From Planctomycetaceae bacterium (GTDB lineage Bacteria; Planctomycetota; Planctomycetia; Pirellulales; UBA1268), in assembly GCA_009691925.1 (NCBI GenBank), contig SIAG01000014.1:1-22164 (forward strand): a stretch of 22,164 bases of DNA, written 5' to 3'. Positions 15,551-22,164 of this stretch are shown here, one piece after another; within the stretch, counting starts at the first letter, position 1; each line of letters opens with the position of its first letter. Under the pieces are notes generated by a model, which was given only the letters and a program-made list of their open reading frames with translations, was not told the DNA's origin and searched no databases. Both the position numbers and the translations under genes were made by a program.

Positions 15551-16709
15551 CTCTCGCTCGTTTGAGTACGAGATCTGCGTAAGTCTGGAAGGTCTTTCCC
15601 GACATGCCTGTGAGTTGGAACGCTTCCTCGTAAAGGATTCGGCCCTCGCGGGCGGCACGGACGATCTCACTGGAGAACCGCCGCCCTAATCGCGAGTTCT
15701 GGGTGGCGTAAAAGTTTCCCCCAGTTGCTTTGCTGCGATGTTCTGCGCGGTGCACAGCCCATGCGCCACGATCTTCCTCATAAAAATTGAAAAACGTCGT
15801 TTTGGAGATAAGTTTAAGTTGTAGTGCCCGTCTCGCGGCAACGACTGGGCTGACCTTAAACCATTTCGCGATCGAGTGAAATGGCTTGGAATGCGATTGT
15901 GCCTCCTTCCAGCGACTCCGTAGTTTGTACTCGGGAACAAGGAACTCCGCTGCAACGAGATTGCAATACTGCTCAGTCGTGTCGTCCGCAGCCAACATCT
16001 TGTCAAGATTGAAAAGGCCATCTCGTCCGAGCCAGACGTGAGCAAGCTCGTGTGCAAGGGTAAATATGCGGGCGGACTTGGTGTCGGCATCGTTGATGAA
16101 GACGACTGGAGCGATCGGATCGGAAAGAACGAAGCCCCTGAACTCATCTGGGTCGAGCGGCCGCCAATTATTGAGGCCTACGACACTGTTGCTAAATACA
16201 ACGGTGCCGATCCTCTCTGTCGCCTTCCGCAAGGCTTGGAGGGCGTCTTCCCAAGAGGCAAACGCCTCAGCCCAATCCGCGTCTAGATCGAGGCGTTGGC
16301 GAATGCGTTGGGCAAGCGATTTGTAGTTGTCGGAGGTCTGCGCCGATCCGACATAGTCGAGAGGGTCGTTGCCCTCGCTTTTCAGCCATTCACACAGCCA
16401 AGCCTGTCGTTGTCGGGCGGTCTGGATCGTCTCAAGAAGGTTTGGGCTGTATCGGGAAAGCGGGCGATCGTTATGTGTTCTGAAGTCAGGAATCGCGAGC
16501 TCTTCTTTCGGCGGTGCGTCAAGAAACATCGCGCCGAACGGCGTCATGGTGGTTCTCGCGAAACTTTCGAGTTGCCGAAGCGTGGGGGAACGGATCCCTT
16601 CCTTCCAGTCTTGCAGTCTTGGGAACTTGGCGCAGAGTGTCTCCAGCGGCAAGCCAGAACGATCAATCGCCCAGCGGAGAAGTGCGGGTTTTATGGCGAC
16701 AGTTGGCAT
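15537..16709 (-). CDS. XRE-type HTH plus ImmA/IrrE-like zinc metallopeptidase (antitoxin partner)
   Basis: The 390-residue product joins an N-terminal helix-turn-helix-like domain (about 1-60: LLRWAIDRSGLPLETL, then WKEGIRSPTLRQLESFA) to a COG2856/ImmA-IrrE peptidase domain. The zinc motif is LAHELAHVWLG (His 220, Glu 221, His 224), with Glu 246 or Glu 255 in EQYCNLVAAEFLVPE as likely third ligand. An additional C-terminal region (300-390) includes FYATQNSRLGRRF and ALRRA-like helices. Such proteins regulate mobile elements or stress by cleaving repressors, and several occur as the upstream partner of DUF4411 PIN toxins. The 14-base overlap with the next gene supports that pairing. The ATG at 16709 has only a GAAG upstream. 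Three GTGTCA-type half-sites 55-90 bases upstream fit autoregulation. GC content is lower than in the core. Confidence 0.88.
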   Translation of the reverse strand: MPTVAIKPALLRWAIDRSGLPLETLCAKFPRLQDWKEGIRSPTLRQLESFARTTMTPFGAMFLDAPPKEELAIPDFRTHNDRPLSRYSPNLLETIQTARQRQAWLCEWLKSEGNDPLDYVGSAQTSDNYKSLAQRIRQRLDLDADWAEAFASWEDALQALRKATERIGTVVFSNSVVGLNNWRPLDPDEFRGFVLSDPIAPVVFINDADTKSARIFTLAHELAHVWLGRDGLFNLDKMLAADDTTEQYCNLVAAEFLVPEYKLRSRWKEAQSHSKPFHSIAKWFKVSPVVAARRALQLKLISKTTFFNFYEEDRGAWAVHRAEHRSKATGGNFYATQNSRLGRRFSSEIVRAAREGRILYEEAFQLTGMSGKTFQTYADLVLKRARDERE

Positions 16710-16763
16710 TTTGCTTCAGCGGTTGTCGCGAGGCTATTCGGCCGACATGAGTAAGTAATGATC

Positions 16764-16799
16764 GTGTCACCAAGCAGCGCTGACACGGCCTAAGTGTCA
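16764..16799. promoter_or_regulatory. Three GTGTCA/TGACAC half-sites, candidate XRE operator
   Basis: GTGTCA (16764-16769), its inverted copy TGACAC (16781-16786) and GTGTCA (16794-16799) lie 55-90 bases upstream of the XRE/ImmA-type gene start. The first two form an inverted repeat with an eleven-base spacer, and the second and third form another with a seven-base spacer. This is the usual look of an operator for a dimeric HTH repressor, probably the encoded protein itself. Confidence 0.55.
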
Positions 16800-16996
16800 T
16801 CGACGTACGATCGGACGTGCTTTTCTTGTTGGTGACTCCGGAGCTTGGCCTTTAATCCGGCCCAGCGCAAAGAGTAGGGCGGCGAGCAAGCGATCTGGGG
16901 TGCATGCGACCCTTCCGGACTGGGCATGAGGCTCAGTTCAGTCGCTCCGCAGACAATTCTCTGACGGATTCGGGTTAGCTGTCAGCGCCAATGAGG

Positions 16997-17016
16997 AAAA
17001 ACGCTGCAGATTGCGC
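16997..17016 (-). terminator. Likely intrinsic terminator of rpiB
   Basis: About 20 bases past the rpiB stop, the minus strand forms CGCGCA-atc-TGCaGCG, six base pairs with one bulged base and a three-base loop, followed directly by five T (17001-16997). It is short but correctly placed and oriented. Confidence 0.45.
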
Positions 17017-17034
17017 GAGCTCGAACCGATTCGA

Positions 17035-17508
17035 TCACTTCGGCGTTGAGTCACGGTCGGCCTCGCCGCAGTCTGGCTCGAGGGCCTCGATCTTCGCCAG
17101 CCTCCGGGCGTGACGCCCCCCTTCGAAGGGCGTCTCCAGCCAGGTCTGGATCATCTTGTCTTGAAGCTCATGGCCGAGCATCTCGGCCGACAGGCAAAGG
17201 ACGTTGAGATCGTTGTGGCGGCGGCTCATTTCGGCGGTCACCTCGTCGTGGCAGGTGGCCGCCCGGACGCCGTGGACCTTGTTGGCGGCGATTGCCATCC
17301 CGACGCCGGTGCAGCAGAGGAGGACCCCACGGTCGACCGTCCCGTGACTGACGCGGTGGGCGACGTCGGCGGCGATGTCGGGGTAGTCGACGGCTTCGGT
17401 GCCGTGACTGCCGCAGTCGACGACCTCATGGCCCAACCGTTCGAGCAACCCGATCAGCCGCAGCCGCGCCGCGACACCCCGATGGTCACTGCCAATGGCG
17501 ATGCGCAT
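17035..17508 (-). CDS. rpiB: Ribose-5-phosphate isomerase B
   Basis: The 157-residue product begins MRIAIGSDHRGVAARLRL, the RpiB/LacAB N-terminus. It has VDYPDIA (residues about 40-46), then the active-site region LCCTGVGMAIAANKVHGVRAA and the substrate-binding segment RRHNDLNVLCLSAE with its His and Asn. It interconverts ribose 5-phosphate and ribulose 5-phosphate in the pentose phosphate pathway, in the cytoplasm; some relatives act on allose 6-phosphate. AGGAG about ten bases upstream supports the ATG at 17508. A Cys precedes the usual G-T-G motif, giving C-C-T-G-V-G. Length is normal apart from a polar tail of about ten residues. It follows the YrdC-phosphatase fusion by 93 bases on the same strand, so both may be one transcript. 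Confidence 0.92.
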   Translation of the reverse strand: MRIAIGSDHRGVAARLRLIGLLERLGHEVVDCGSHGTEAVDYPDIAADVAHRVSHGTVDRGVLLCCTGVGMAIAANKVHGVRAATCHDEVTAEMSRRHNDLNVLCLSAEMLGHELQDKMIQTWLETPFEGGRHARRLAKIEALEPDCGEADRDSTPK

Positions 17509-17601
17509 CGATCATCCACTCCTGCGTGCCCTGCCGGCACCTCTGGAAACAACCCGGAAAGATCCCCGTTCAACCCGTCCCCGCGAACCGAGCGCGATAG
17601 C

Positions 17602-18738
17602 CTAGGCCCGGCAGATCGAGTTTACGAGTATATCGATCCGGGCGGCCAAATGCCCGCGGATTTGCTCCGCACAGCGGCGGTAGGTGGGGAGGGGGGCGCC
17701 GATAGGGTCGAGAACGTCCTGCCTGTCGGGGGAGAGCATCGAAACCCGCCCCCCGGCCTCCGGAAACTGGGCCAGGACCCCGGCCCGGTGGGAGGCGGTC
17801 ATCGTCAGGATTACGTCGGCCTGGCGAACGAGATTTTCGGTCACCGGCTGGCTCTCGTGGCCGGAGAGGTCGGCGCCGATCTCGGACATCGCCTCGAGGG
17901 CCCCGGGGCTCGCCTTCCCCCCGCCCCAGGCGGAGAGGCCGGCGCTGGCGATCACCACGCCACGGCTCTCGACCTCGTCGGGTCGGCACTCCAGGCGATC
18001 GGCCACCATGAGACGGAACTGCGCCTCGGCCATCGGGCTGCGGCAGGTGTTGCCGGTACAGACGAAGAGGACCATCAGGCTCGAGAGGCGGCGGATCGTC
18101 TCCTCGGAGACGATCCCCGGGCGGACAACACGGACTGAATTGGCTTCGATGGCGACGGTGGTAGCGGGCTGGGCATAGCGGGTGCGGCCATCGTCAAGGA
18201 CGAGCGACAGCCCCGGCCCCGCGCAGGCCAGAAGTTCCTCGGCCGATACCGGCGACTGATCGCCGGCGATCGGCTCGAGCAGACCAATCGGACCGGCCAG
18301 CATCCGCATGCAGTCGGCGAGCATCGGGTGGCCCGGCACGCGCAGCCGCAACTGCCCGGCGCCCGTCACGGCATCGCGGGCCGCCGCGGGCAAATGATGG
18401 ACGAGGCTGTCTGGGTGATCCCCGTCGACGAGCGCGACCACCGGCCCCGGCCAGCAGCGCCGCGTCAAACGCCGGCCGACCTGGCTCACGCAGGGAGCCC
18501 AATCGAACGATTCATCCGCCCCCTTGAGCGCTAGCGACAGGCGCGGCTCGCCGGGGCGCCCCGGGGCGAGGGCGAGGAGGTGGCCGACGGTGGCCGGATG
18601 CCGGAGCGAACCGGCGATGCAATAGTCGGTTTCGGTGGGGAAACCGACGCAGCGCCCCTCCGCCAGCGCTTGCACCGCCCGGTGGACGACGTCGCGGGCG
18701 TCATCGGTGCGGCGCAGGTCGATGACCGTTGGCTGCAT
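17602..18738 (-). CDS. Fusion: degenerate YrdC/Sua5-like domain and low-molecular-weight protein tyrosine phosphatase
   Basis: The ATG at 18738 gives 378 residues; a TTG two codons earlier is less likely. Residues 1-218 resemble YrdC/Sua5 threonylcarbamoyl-AMP synthase: VGFPTETDYCIAG (31-43), WPGPVVALV (96-104), RLRVPGHP (131-138), and PATTVAIEANSVRVVRPG (191-208). The usual Lys of the K-x-R motif and the S-A-N motif are not seen, so the domain may be inactive or changed in function. Residues 222-378 are a low-molecular-weight phosphatase: VLFVCTGNTCRSPMAEA with the C-x5-R P-loop (Cys 227, Arg 233) and DVLDPIG near 342 holding the general-acid Asp. The phosphatase part looks fully active. No strong Shine-Dalgarno sequence is visible. 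Upstream it diverges from bamA; downstream lies rpiB. Confidence 0.85.
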   Translation of the reverse strand: MQPTVIDLRRTDDARDVVHRAVQALAEGRCVGFPTETDYCIAGSLRHPATVGHLLALAPGRPGEPRLSLALKGADESFDWAPCVSQVGRRLTRRCWPGPVVALVDGDHPDSLVHHLPAAARDAVTGAGQLRLRVPGHPMLADCMRMLAGPIGLLEPIAGDQSPVSAEELLACAGPGLSLVLDDGRTRYAQPATTVAIEANSVRVVRPGIVSEETIRRLSSLMVLFVCTGNTCRSPMAEAQFRLMVADRLECRPDEVESRGVVIASAGLSAWGGGKASPGALEAMSEIGADLSGHESQPVTENLVRQADVILTMTASHRAGVLAQFPEAGGRVSMLSPDRQDVLDPIGAPLPTYRRCAEQIRGHLAARIDILVNSICRA

Positions 18739-18989
18739 GGGCAAGGCCGGGGAATCTGGGGGGAGCCATGCCCGAAGCGTGCCGGACGAGCATCAGGCCT
18801 GAAGGATAACCCTACCGGGGCCCGGAGTGGCCAGTCAAGGATCGGCCAGCCCGGGGAAGAGCGCGGATCCGGCGCCCGGGACCGGTCGGCCGCAGCAGCG
18901 CACGACTGAAGGAAAAAGGATTTCGCCTTGTGGTGAGCCCGTCGGCTCCGTTATCAGTCCCCGGCTTCCGGCGCCACACCGTGGCCCGA

Positions 18990-19028
18990 GAGTCGCCGCA
19001 CCGAGTCGCCGCACTGAGTCGCCACCCC
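18990..19028 (+). repeat. Three 13-base tandem repeats abutting the bamA start
   Basis: GAGTCGCCGCACC (18990-19002), GAGTCGCCGCACT (19003-19015) and GAGTCGCCACCCC (19016-19028) are consecutive imperfect copies ending exactly before the bamA ATG. They occupy the place where a Shine-Dalgarno sequence would be expected, and none is visible there. They may be a slippage-prone tract or an mRNA leader element. Confidence 0.6.
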
Positions 19029-22000
19029 ATGCCCGTCGACCCACGGATGTCAGATTTCCGCGGTTTGCAGCCGGCCACCGGCCCGCGGCCGGTCCGTGCG
19101 CCGCGCGGCGGACACGTCTGGAGGTTCGCGGTTGTCCTGGGGATCCTCCTCGGCCTGTCGCCCGATCGGGTGACGGTCGGTCAGGCCCCGGGGGAGCTCC
19201 TTCCACCCCCCGCCTCTCCCGGCCTCCCGGTCCCGGCAGCCCTCCCCCCCGGGGGCGTGTCGCCGGGGGTCGTCTCCCCCTCGGTCCCGCTCCCGCTCTC
19301 CGGCCCCGAGCCGTCCCGCTCCCAGGCCCCCGCCCCCACGGGAGCGCTGTCGGCCGTCGACGAATCGAACCGGATCGTCGAGGTCCGGATCGAGGGGAAT
19401 CATGCCACCGAGGTCTCGAAGCTCCCCAAGCTCGTCACCCGGGCCGGCCAGATCTTCGACGTGCAATCGGTCGAGGAGGACGTCCGCACCCTCCACCGGA
19501 GCCGGAAGTTCGTCGATGTCCGCCCGAAGACGGTGCGGGTCGCCGAGGGAGTCGTGGTGATCTTCCAGGTCGTCGAGCGGCCGATGCTCCGCTACGTGAA
19601 GTATGTCGGCAACGAGCGGGTCACCACCCGGACGCTGCGGAAGAAGGCGGAGATCGACGTCGGCGACGCGATGGACCCGTATGTCGTCGAGGAGGCCCGC
19701 CGCCGGCTCGAAGCCTATTACCACGAGAAGGGCTTTGACAGCGCGAAGGTGACGACGGTCGAGGGGAGCAAGCCCGGCGACAAGGGGGCCGTGTTCCTCG
19801 TCGACGAGGGGAAGAGCAAGAAATCGCTGTGGACGAATTTCGTCGGCAACACGATCGCCAGCGACGCCCGGCTGATGACGCAGATCAAGTCGAAGCCGGG
19901 AATCTTTTGGCTCATCGGCGGCGAGATCGACCGCGACAAGATTGACCAAGACGTCGATCTGATCACGGCCTATTACCGGAGCCTCGGGTTCTTCCAGGCA
20001 AAGGTCGGCCGCGAGCTCCAGGTGGTGCACGGCGGCGGCCGCGACTGGACGCTGCTGACGTTCGTGATCAGCGAGGGGCCGCGGTACAACATCCGCAACA
20101 TCTCGTTCATCGGAAACAGCAAGTTCAAAAGCGAGTTCCTCGCCCGCGATCTCAAGCTGAAGAGCGGCGAGCCCTTCAATCAGTCGAAGATGGATGCTGA
20201 TCTCGGGCTGATTCGCGACATCTATGGCGGCCGCGGGTTCGTGTTCGCCGACATCCGCGCCGATCCCCGATTCCTCGAGCAGCCGGGCGAGCTCGACCTC
20301 GTTTACAACGTCGCCGAGGGGCAGCGCTACCGGGTCGGAAAGATCAACGTCCGCATCCGCGGCGAGCATCCCCACACGCGCCACAGCACGATTCTCAACC
20401 GGCTCTCGCTCCGGCCGGGGGATATTCTCGACATCCGCAAGCTCCGCGAGGACGAACGGCGGCTGAAGTCGAGCAGCCTGTTCGCCGCCGATGCCGCCAA
20501 GGGGGACGGTCCGCGGATCGTGTTCAGCAAGCCCGACGACGACGATCTGCAACTGGCCCGCGATCCGAAGCGCCCCGGCTTCCGTGGGCAGAGCCCCGAT
20601 GGCGCGGAGCCCGGGGATACCGTCATCGACCTATTTCTCGAAGGAGAGCTTCCGCCCGACACGGACGCGGCGAGCGATGGGCAGTTCGTTGCCCCCGCCC
20701 CTGCTAGCCCTTCCCCGGTCCCCCCGGCGCGGAGCACGGGCTCGGTGTGGCGCGGGCAGAGCCCGCCGCCGGTCTCCGCCCAGCCGGCGCCCTCCGCCCA
20801 GCAGCCGGTGCAGCCGTTCGGCCAGCCGGCTCCCCAGCAGCCCGGTCAGCCGGTCGTGCCGGGCTCGCTCCCACCGCGCTATGCCAATCAGCCGGGGTTT
20901 GCCTCCCAGCCAGCCGCGGCCCCTCCCGGGGCGACGCCGTGGGGCGGGACGGCGCTAGCGCCGACCGGACCGGAGGCAGTCGACTACGGCCGCACCGCCG
21001 CGCCGCAGCAGCCGGCCTACGTCGCCCAGCAGCCGGTGGCACCAGGCTATCCTGCGAACCCTTCGGCGGCATTCCAGCCCGGAGCCGTGGCCCCGGCCCC
21101 CTGGCAGCCGCAGGCCCAGGTCCTCCCTCCCCCTCAGGGGGCGTTCCCTGGCCAGCCGCTTCCCCCAGGTTTTCAGCCAGGGTTTCAGCCAGGGTTTGGC
21201 GAACCGCCGCAGGTGTTCCCCGGCCAGGAGCCGTATGTGGTCGTCGATGTAGACGCCGAGGAAACGCAGACCGGCCGCCTCATGATCGGTGCCGGCGTCA
21301 ACTCCAATGCCGGTCTCGTCGGCAACATCGTCGTCGACGAGCAAAACTTTGACATCACCCGCCTGCCGCGGAGCTGGGACGACATCCGCAACGGCACCGC
21401 CTTCCGCGGCGCCGGTCAGCGCTTCCGGCTCGAGGCCGCCCCCGGCACCCAGTTGCAGCGCTACACGGCGACCTTTCAGGAGCCCTACCTGTTCGACACC
21501 CGGATCGGCCTGTCGACGAGCGCGTCCTACTACACCCGGGCGTTCTATGATTGGGCCGAATCTCGGGCGGGGGGTCGTGTCGGCCTCGGCTACCAGTTTG
21601 CCTTCGCCCCCGATCTCTCCGTCAACGCCGGCTTCCGCGGTGAGAGCGTCAACGTCTTCAATCCGCGCGTCTCCGCGCCGAAGATCGATGAGATGGTTGG
21701 CACGAACTCGGTCTACGGTTTCAGCACGGGCATCGTCCACGACACCCGCGACAGCCCCTTCCTCCCCACGCAGGGGCATCTGGTGACGTTTGAGTTCGAG
21801 CAGGTCATCGGCACGTTCGTGTACCCCCGTGGGATCCTTGAGGGGCGCCAGTACTTCCTCTTGAACGAGCGCCCCGACGGCTCGGGCCGCCACGTCCTCT
21901 CGATCGGCTCGGTGCTCGGTGTGTCGGGCCCCAACACCCCTGCCTACGACAACTTCTATGCCGGTGGCTACAACACCCTCCGCGGCTTCGTGTTCCGCGG

Positions 22001-22164
22001 GGCGAGCCCACGGCAAAACGGCGCGATCATCGGTGGTCCGTTCGAGTGGCTCAACACGGTCGAGTACCTCTTTCCGATCACCGCCGATGACACGCTCCGC
22101 GGAGTCGTGTTCACCGACTTCGGTACCGTCGAATCGAATGTCAGCATCAACCAGATGCGCGTCG
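19029..22164 (+). CDS. bamA: Outer-membrane assembly factor BamA (Omp85), with long Pro/Gln insertion; 3' end outside window
   Basis: 1045 residues are visible and the barrel is incomplete. A late hydrophobic segment (33-44, FAVVLGILLGLS) with a 30-residue basic n-region serves as signal peptide, possibly from the internal Met 7. A Pro-rich linker (55-108) follows. Five POTRA-like domains come next at about 115-184, 185-262, 265-352, 353-432 and 433-540, with VEVRIEGN, RYVKYVGN and NISFIGNSKF as their first strands. Residues about 545-733 are Pro/Gln/Ala-rich and disordered-looking. Then EPYVVVDVDAEETQTGRLMI and GAGVNSNAGL lead into the beta-barrel, with the L6-type motif YNTLRGFVFRG near 980-990. 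It folds and inserts outer-membrane proteins. The ATG at 19029 lacks a clear Shine-Dalgarno sequence; Met 7 (19047) is an alternative. The total will exceed the usual length of about 800 residues. Confidence 0.9.
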   Translation, partial: MPVDPRMSDFRGLQPATGPRPVRAPRGGHVWRFAVVLGILLGLSPDRVTVGQAPGELLPPPASPGLPVPAALPPGGVSPGVVSPSVPLPLSGPEPSRSQAPAPTGALSAVDESNRIVEVRIEGNHATEVSKLPKLVTRAGQIFDVQSVEEDVRTLHRSRKFVDVRPKTVRVAEGVVVIFQVVERPMLRYVKYVGNERVTTRTLRKKAEIDVGDAMDPYVVEEARRRLEAYYHEKGFDSAKVTTVEGSKPGDKGAVFLVDEGKSKKSLWTNFVGNTIASDARLMTQIKSKPGIFWLIGGEIDRDKIDQDVDLITAYYRSLGFFQAKVGRELQVVHGGGRDWTLLTFVISEGPRYNIRNISFIGNSKFKSEFLARDLKLKSGEPFNQSKMDADLGLIRDIYGGRGFVFADIRADPRFLEQPGELDLVYNVAEGQRYRVGKINVRIRGEHPHTRHSTILNRLSLRPGDILDIRKLREDERRLKSSSLFAADAAKGDGPRIVFSKPDDDDLQLARDPKRPGFRGQSPDGAEPGDTVIDLFLEGELPPDTDAASDGQFVAPAPASPSPVPPARSTGSVWRGQSPPPVSAQPAPSAQQPVQPFGQPAPQQPGQPVVPGSLPPRYANQPGFASQPAAAPPGATPWGGTALAPTGPEAVDYGRTAAPQQPAYVAQQPVAPGYPANPSAAFQPGAVAPAPWQPQAQVLPPPQGAFPGQPLPPGFQPGFQPGFGEPPQVFPGQEPYVVVDVDAEETQTGRLMIGAGVNSNAGLVGNIVVDEQNFDITRLPRSWDDIRNGTAFRGAGQRFRLEAAPGTQLQRYTATFQEPYLFDTRIGLSTSASYYTRAFYDWAESRAGGRVGLGYQFAFAPDLSVNAGFRGESVNVFNPRVSAPKIDEMVGTNSVYGFSTGIVHDTRDSPFLPTQGHLVTFEFEQVIGTFVYPRGILEGRQYFLLNERPDGSGRHVLSIGSVLGVSGPNTPAYDNFYAGGYNTLRGFVFRGASPRQNGAIIGGPFEWLNTVEYLFPITADDTLRGVVFTDFGTVESNVSINQMRV
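21171..21194 (+). repeat. Perfect 12-base tandem repeat inside bamA (FQPG x2)
   Basis: TTTCAGCCAGGG occurs twice in tandem (21171-21182, 21183-21194), in frame, giving Phe-Gln-Pro-Gly twice and a partial third copy (FG). Identity at every wobble base suggests recent duplication within the low-complexity insertion. Confidence 0.7.

Larger units (their letters stand above)
16710..17034. other. Right-hand non-coding flank of the accessory island
   Basis: This 325-base stretch has no convincing gene. Near its left end it holds the operator-like half-sites of the ImmA-type gene (16764-16799) and near its right end the likely terminator of rpiB (16997-17016). The middle (about 16,800-16,990) shows nothing I can name. 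Composition returns to core-like GC at about 17,030, so one end of the island should lie here; I found no direct repeat matching the left end near 13,610-13,650. Confidence 0.45.

Noticed and set aside
17017..17030. tRNA T-arm-like sequence (minus strand GGTTCGAGCTC)
   Set aside because: No acceptor, D or anticodon stem can be built around it, and it sits between the rpiB stop and its terminator.
18827..19738. 303-residue plus-strand open frame upstream of and overlapping bamA
   Set aside because: It is an Arg/Pro/Gly-rich out-of-frame shadow; the bamA frame carries the POTRA motifs in the overlap.
19050..20552. 500-residue open frame on the minus strand
   Set aside because: It is antisense to the clear POTRA region of bamA and has no recognisable motif.
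20755..21200. CRISPR-like or other regular repeat array in the repetitive part of bamA
   Set aside because: The repetition is irregular CAGCCGG/CCGGCC coding for Pro/Gln within one open frame, with no repeat-spacer structure.

Overview
The window looks like chromosome of a high-GC planctomycete, probably of the Pirellulales type. The evidence is a secreted protein with a planctomycete-style PEP-CTERM tail (VPEIDPAAAG, hydrophobic stretch, ERRLRRR), a secreted redoxin / haem c / copper-monooxygenase-like / EF-hand protein paired with an MMPL exporter, a YrdC-phosphatase fusion, and a BamA with a very long Pro/Gln-rich insertion. These are family-level resemblances read by eye; no database search was run.

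Layout. 1-199 (minus): N-terminus of an ISAs1-type transposase running off the left edge. It abuts 193-1368 (plus), the C-terminal part of a beta-repeat PEP-CTERM protein apparently cut by the element. 1539-2268 (plus): UPF0175/DUF3368 antitoxin-toxin pair with overlapping genes. 2316-2975 (minus): nucleotidyltransferase-fold protein. 3222-7654 (plus): two-gene unit of the multidomain redox protein and an RND/MMPL exporter, overlapping by four bases. 7725-8003 (minus): ribbon-helix-helix antitoxin without a toxin, with a perfect 16-bp palindrome upstream of its start. 8112-9772 (minus): secreted six-hairpin glycosidase-like gene with a frameshift, ending in a good terminator. 9999-13605 (plus): cupin, xylose-isomerase-like TIM barrel and Gfo/Idh/MocA oxidoreductase, a sugar-handling cassette divergent from the glycosidase.

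From about 13,640 to 17,030 the sequence is visibly less GC-rich and looks like an inserted accessory island. It holds an unrecognised, probably helical protein with an R-x4-H (HEPN-like) motif (13651-14631), a frameshifted DUF4411 PIN toxin (15042-15550), and the overlapping XRE/ImmA-type metallopeptidase that would control it (15537-16709). Operator-like GTGTCA half-sites lie upstream of the last gene. The core then resumes with rpiB (17035-17508) and the YrdC-like/low-molecular-weight phosphatase fusion (17602-18738), both minus, and divergent bamA (19029 to the right edge, plus).

The most interesting items are the small HEPN-like / DUF4411 / ImmA island, the BamA with about 190 inserted residues between its fifth POTRA and the barrel, the YrdC domain that has lost its expected active-site motifs, and the redoxin-cytochrome-monooxygenase protein coupled to an MMPL exporter. 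Two genes carry single-base frameshifts that could be real decay or assembly errors.
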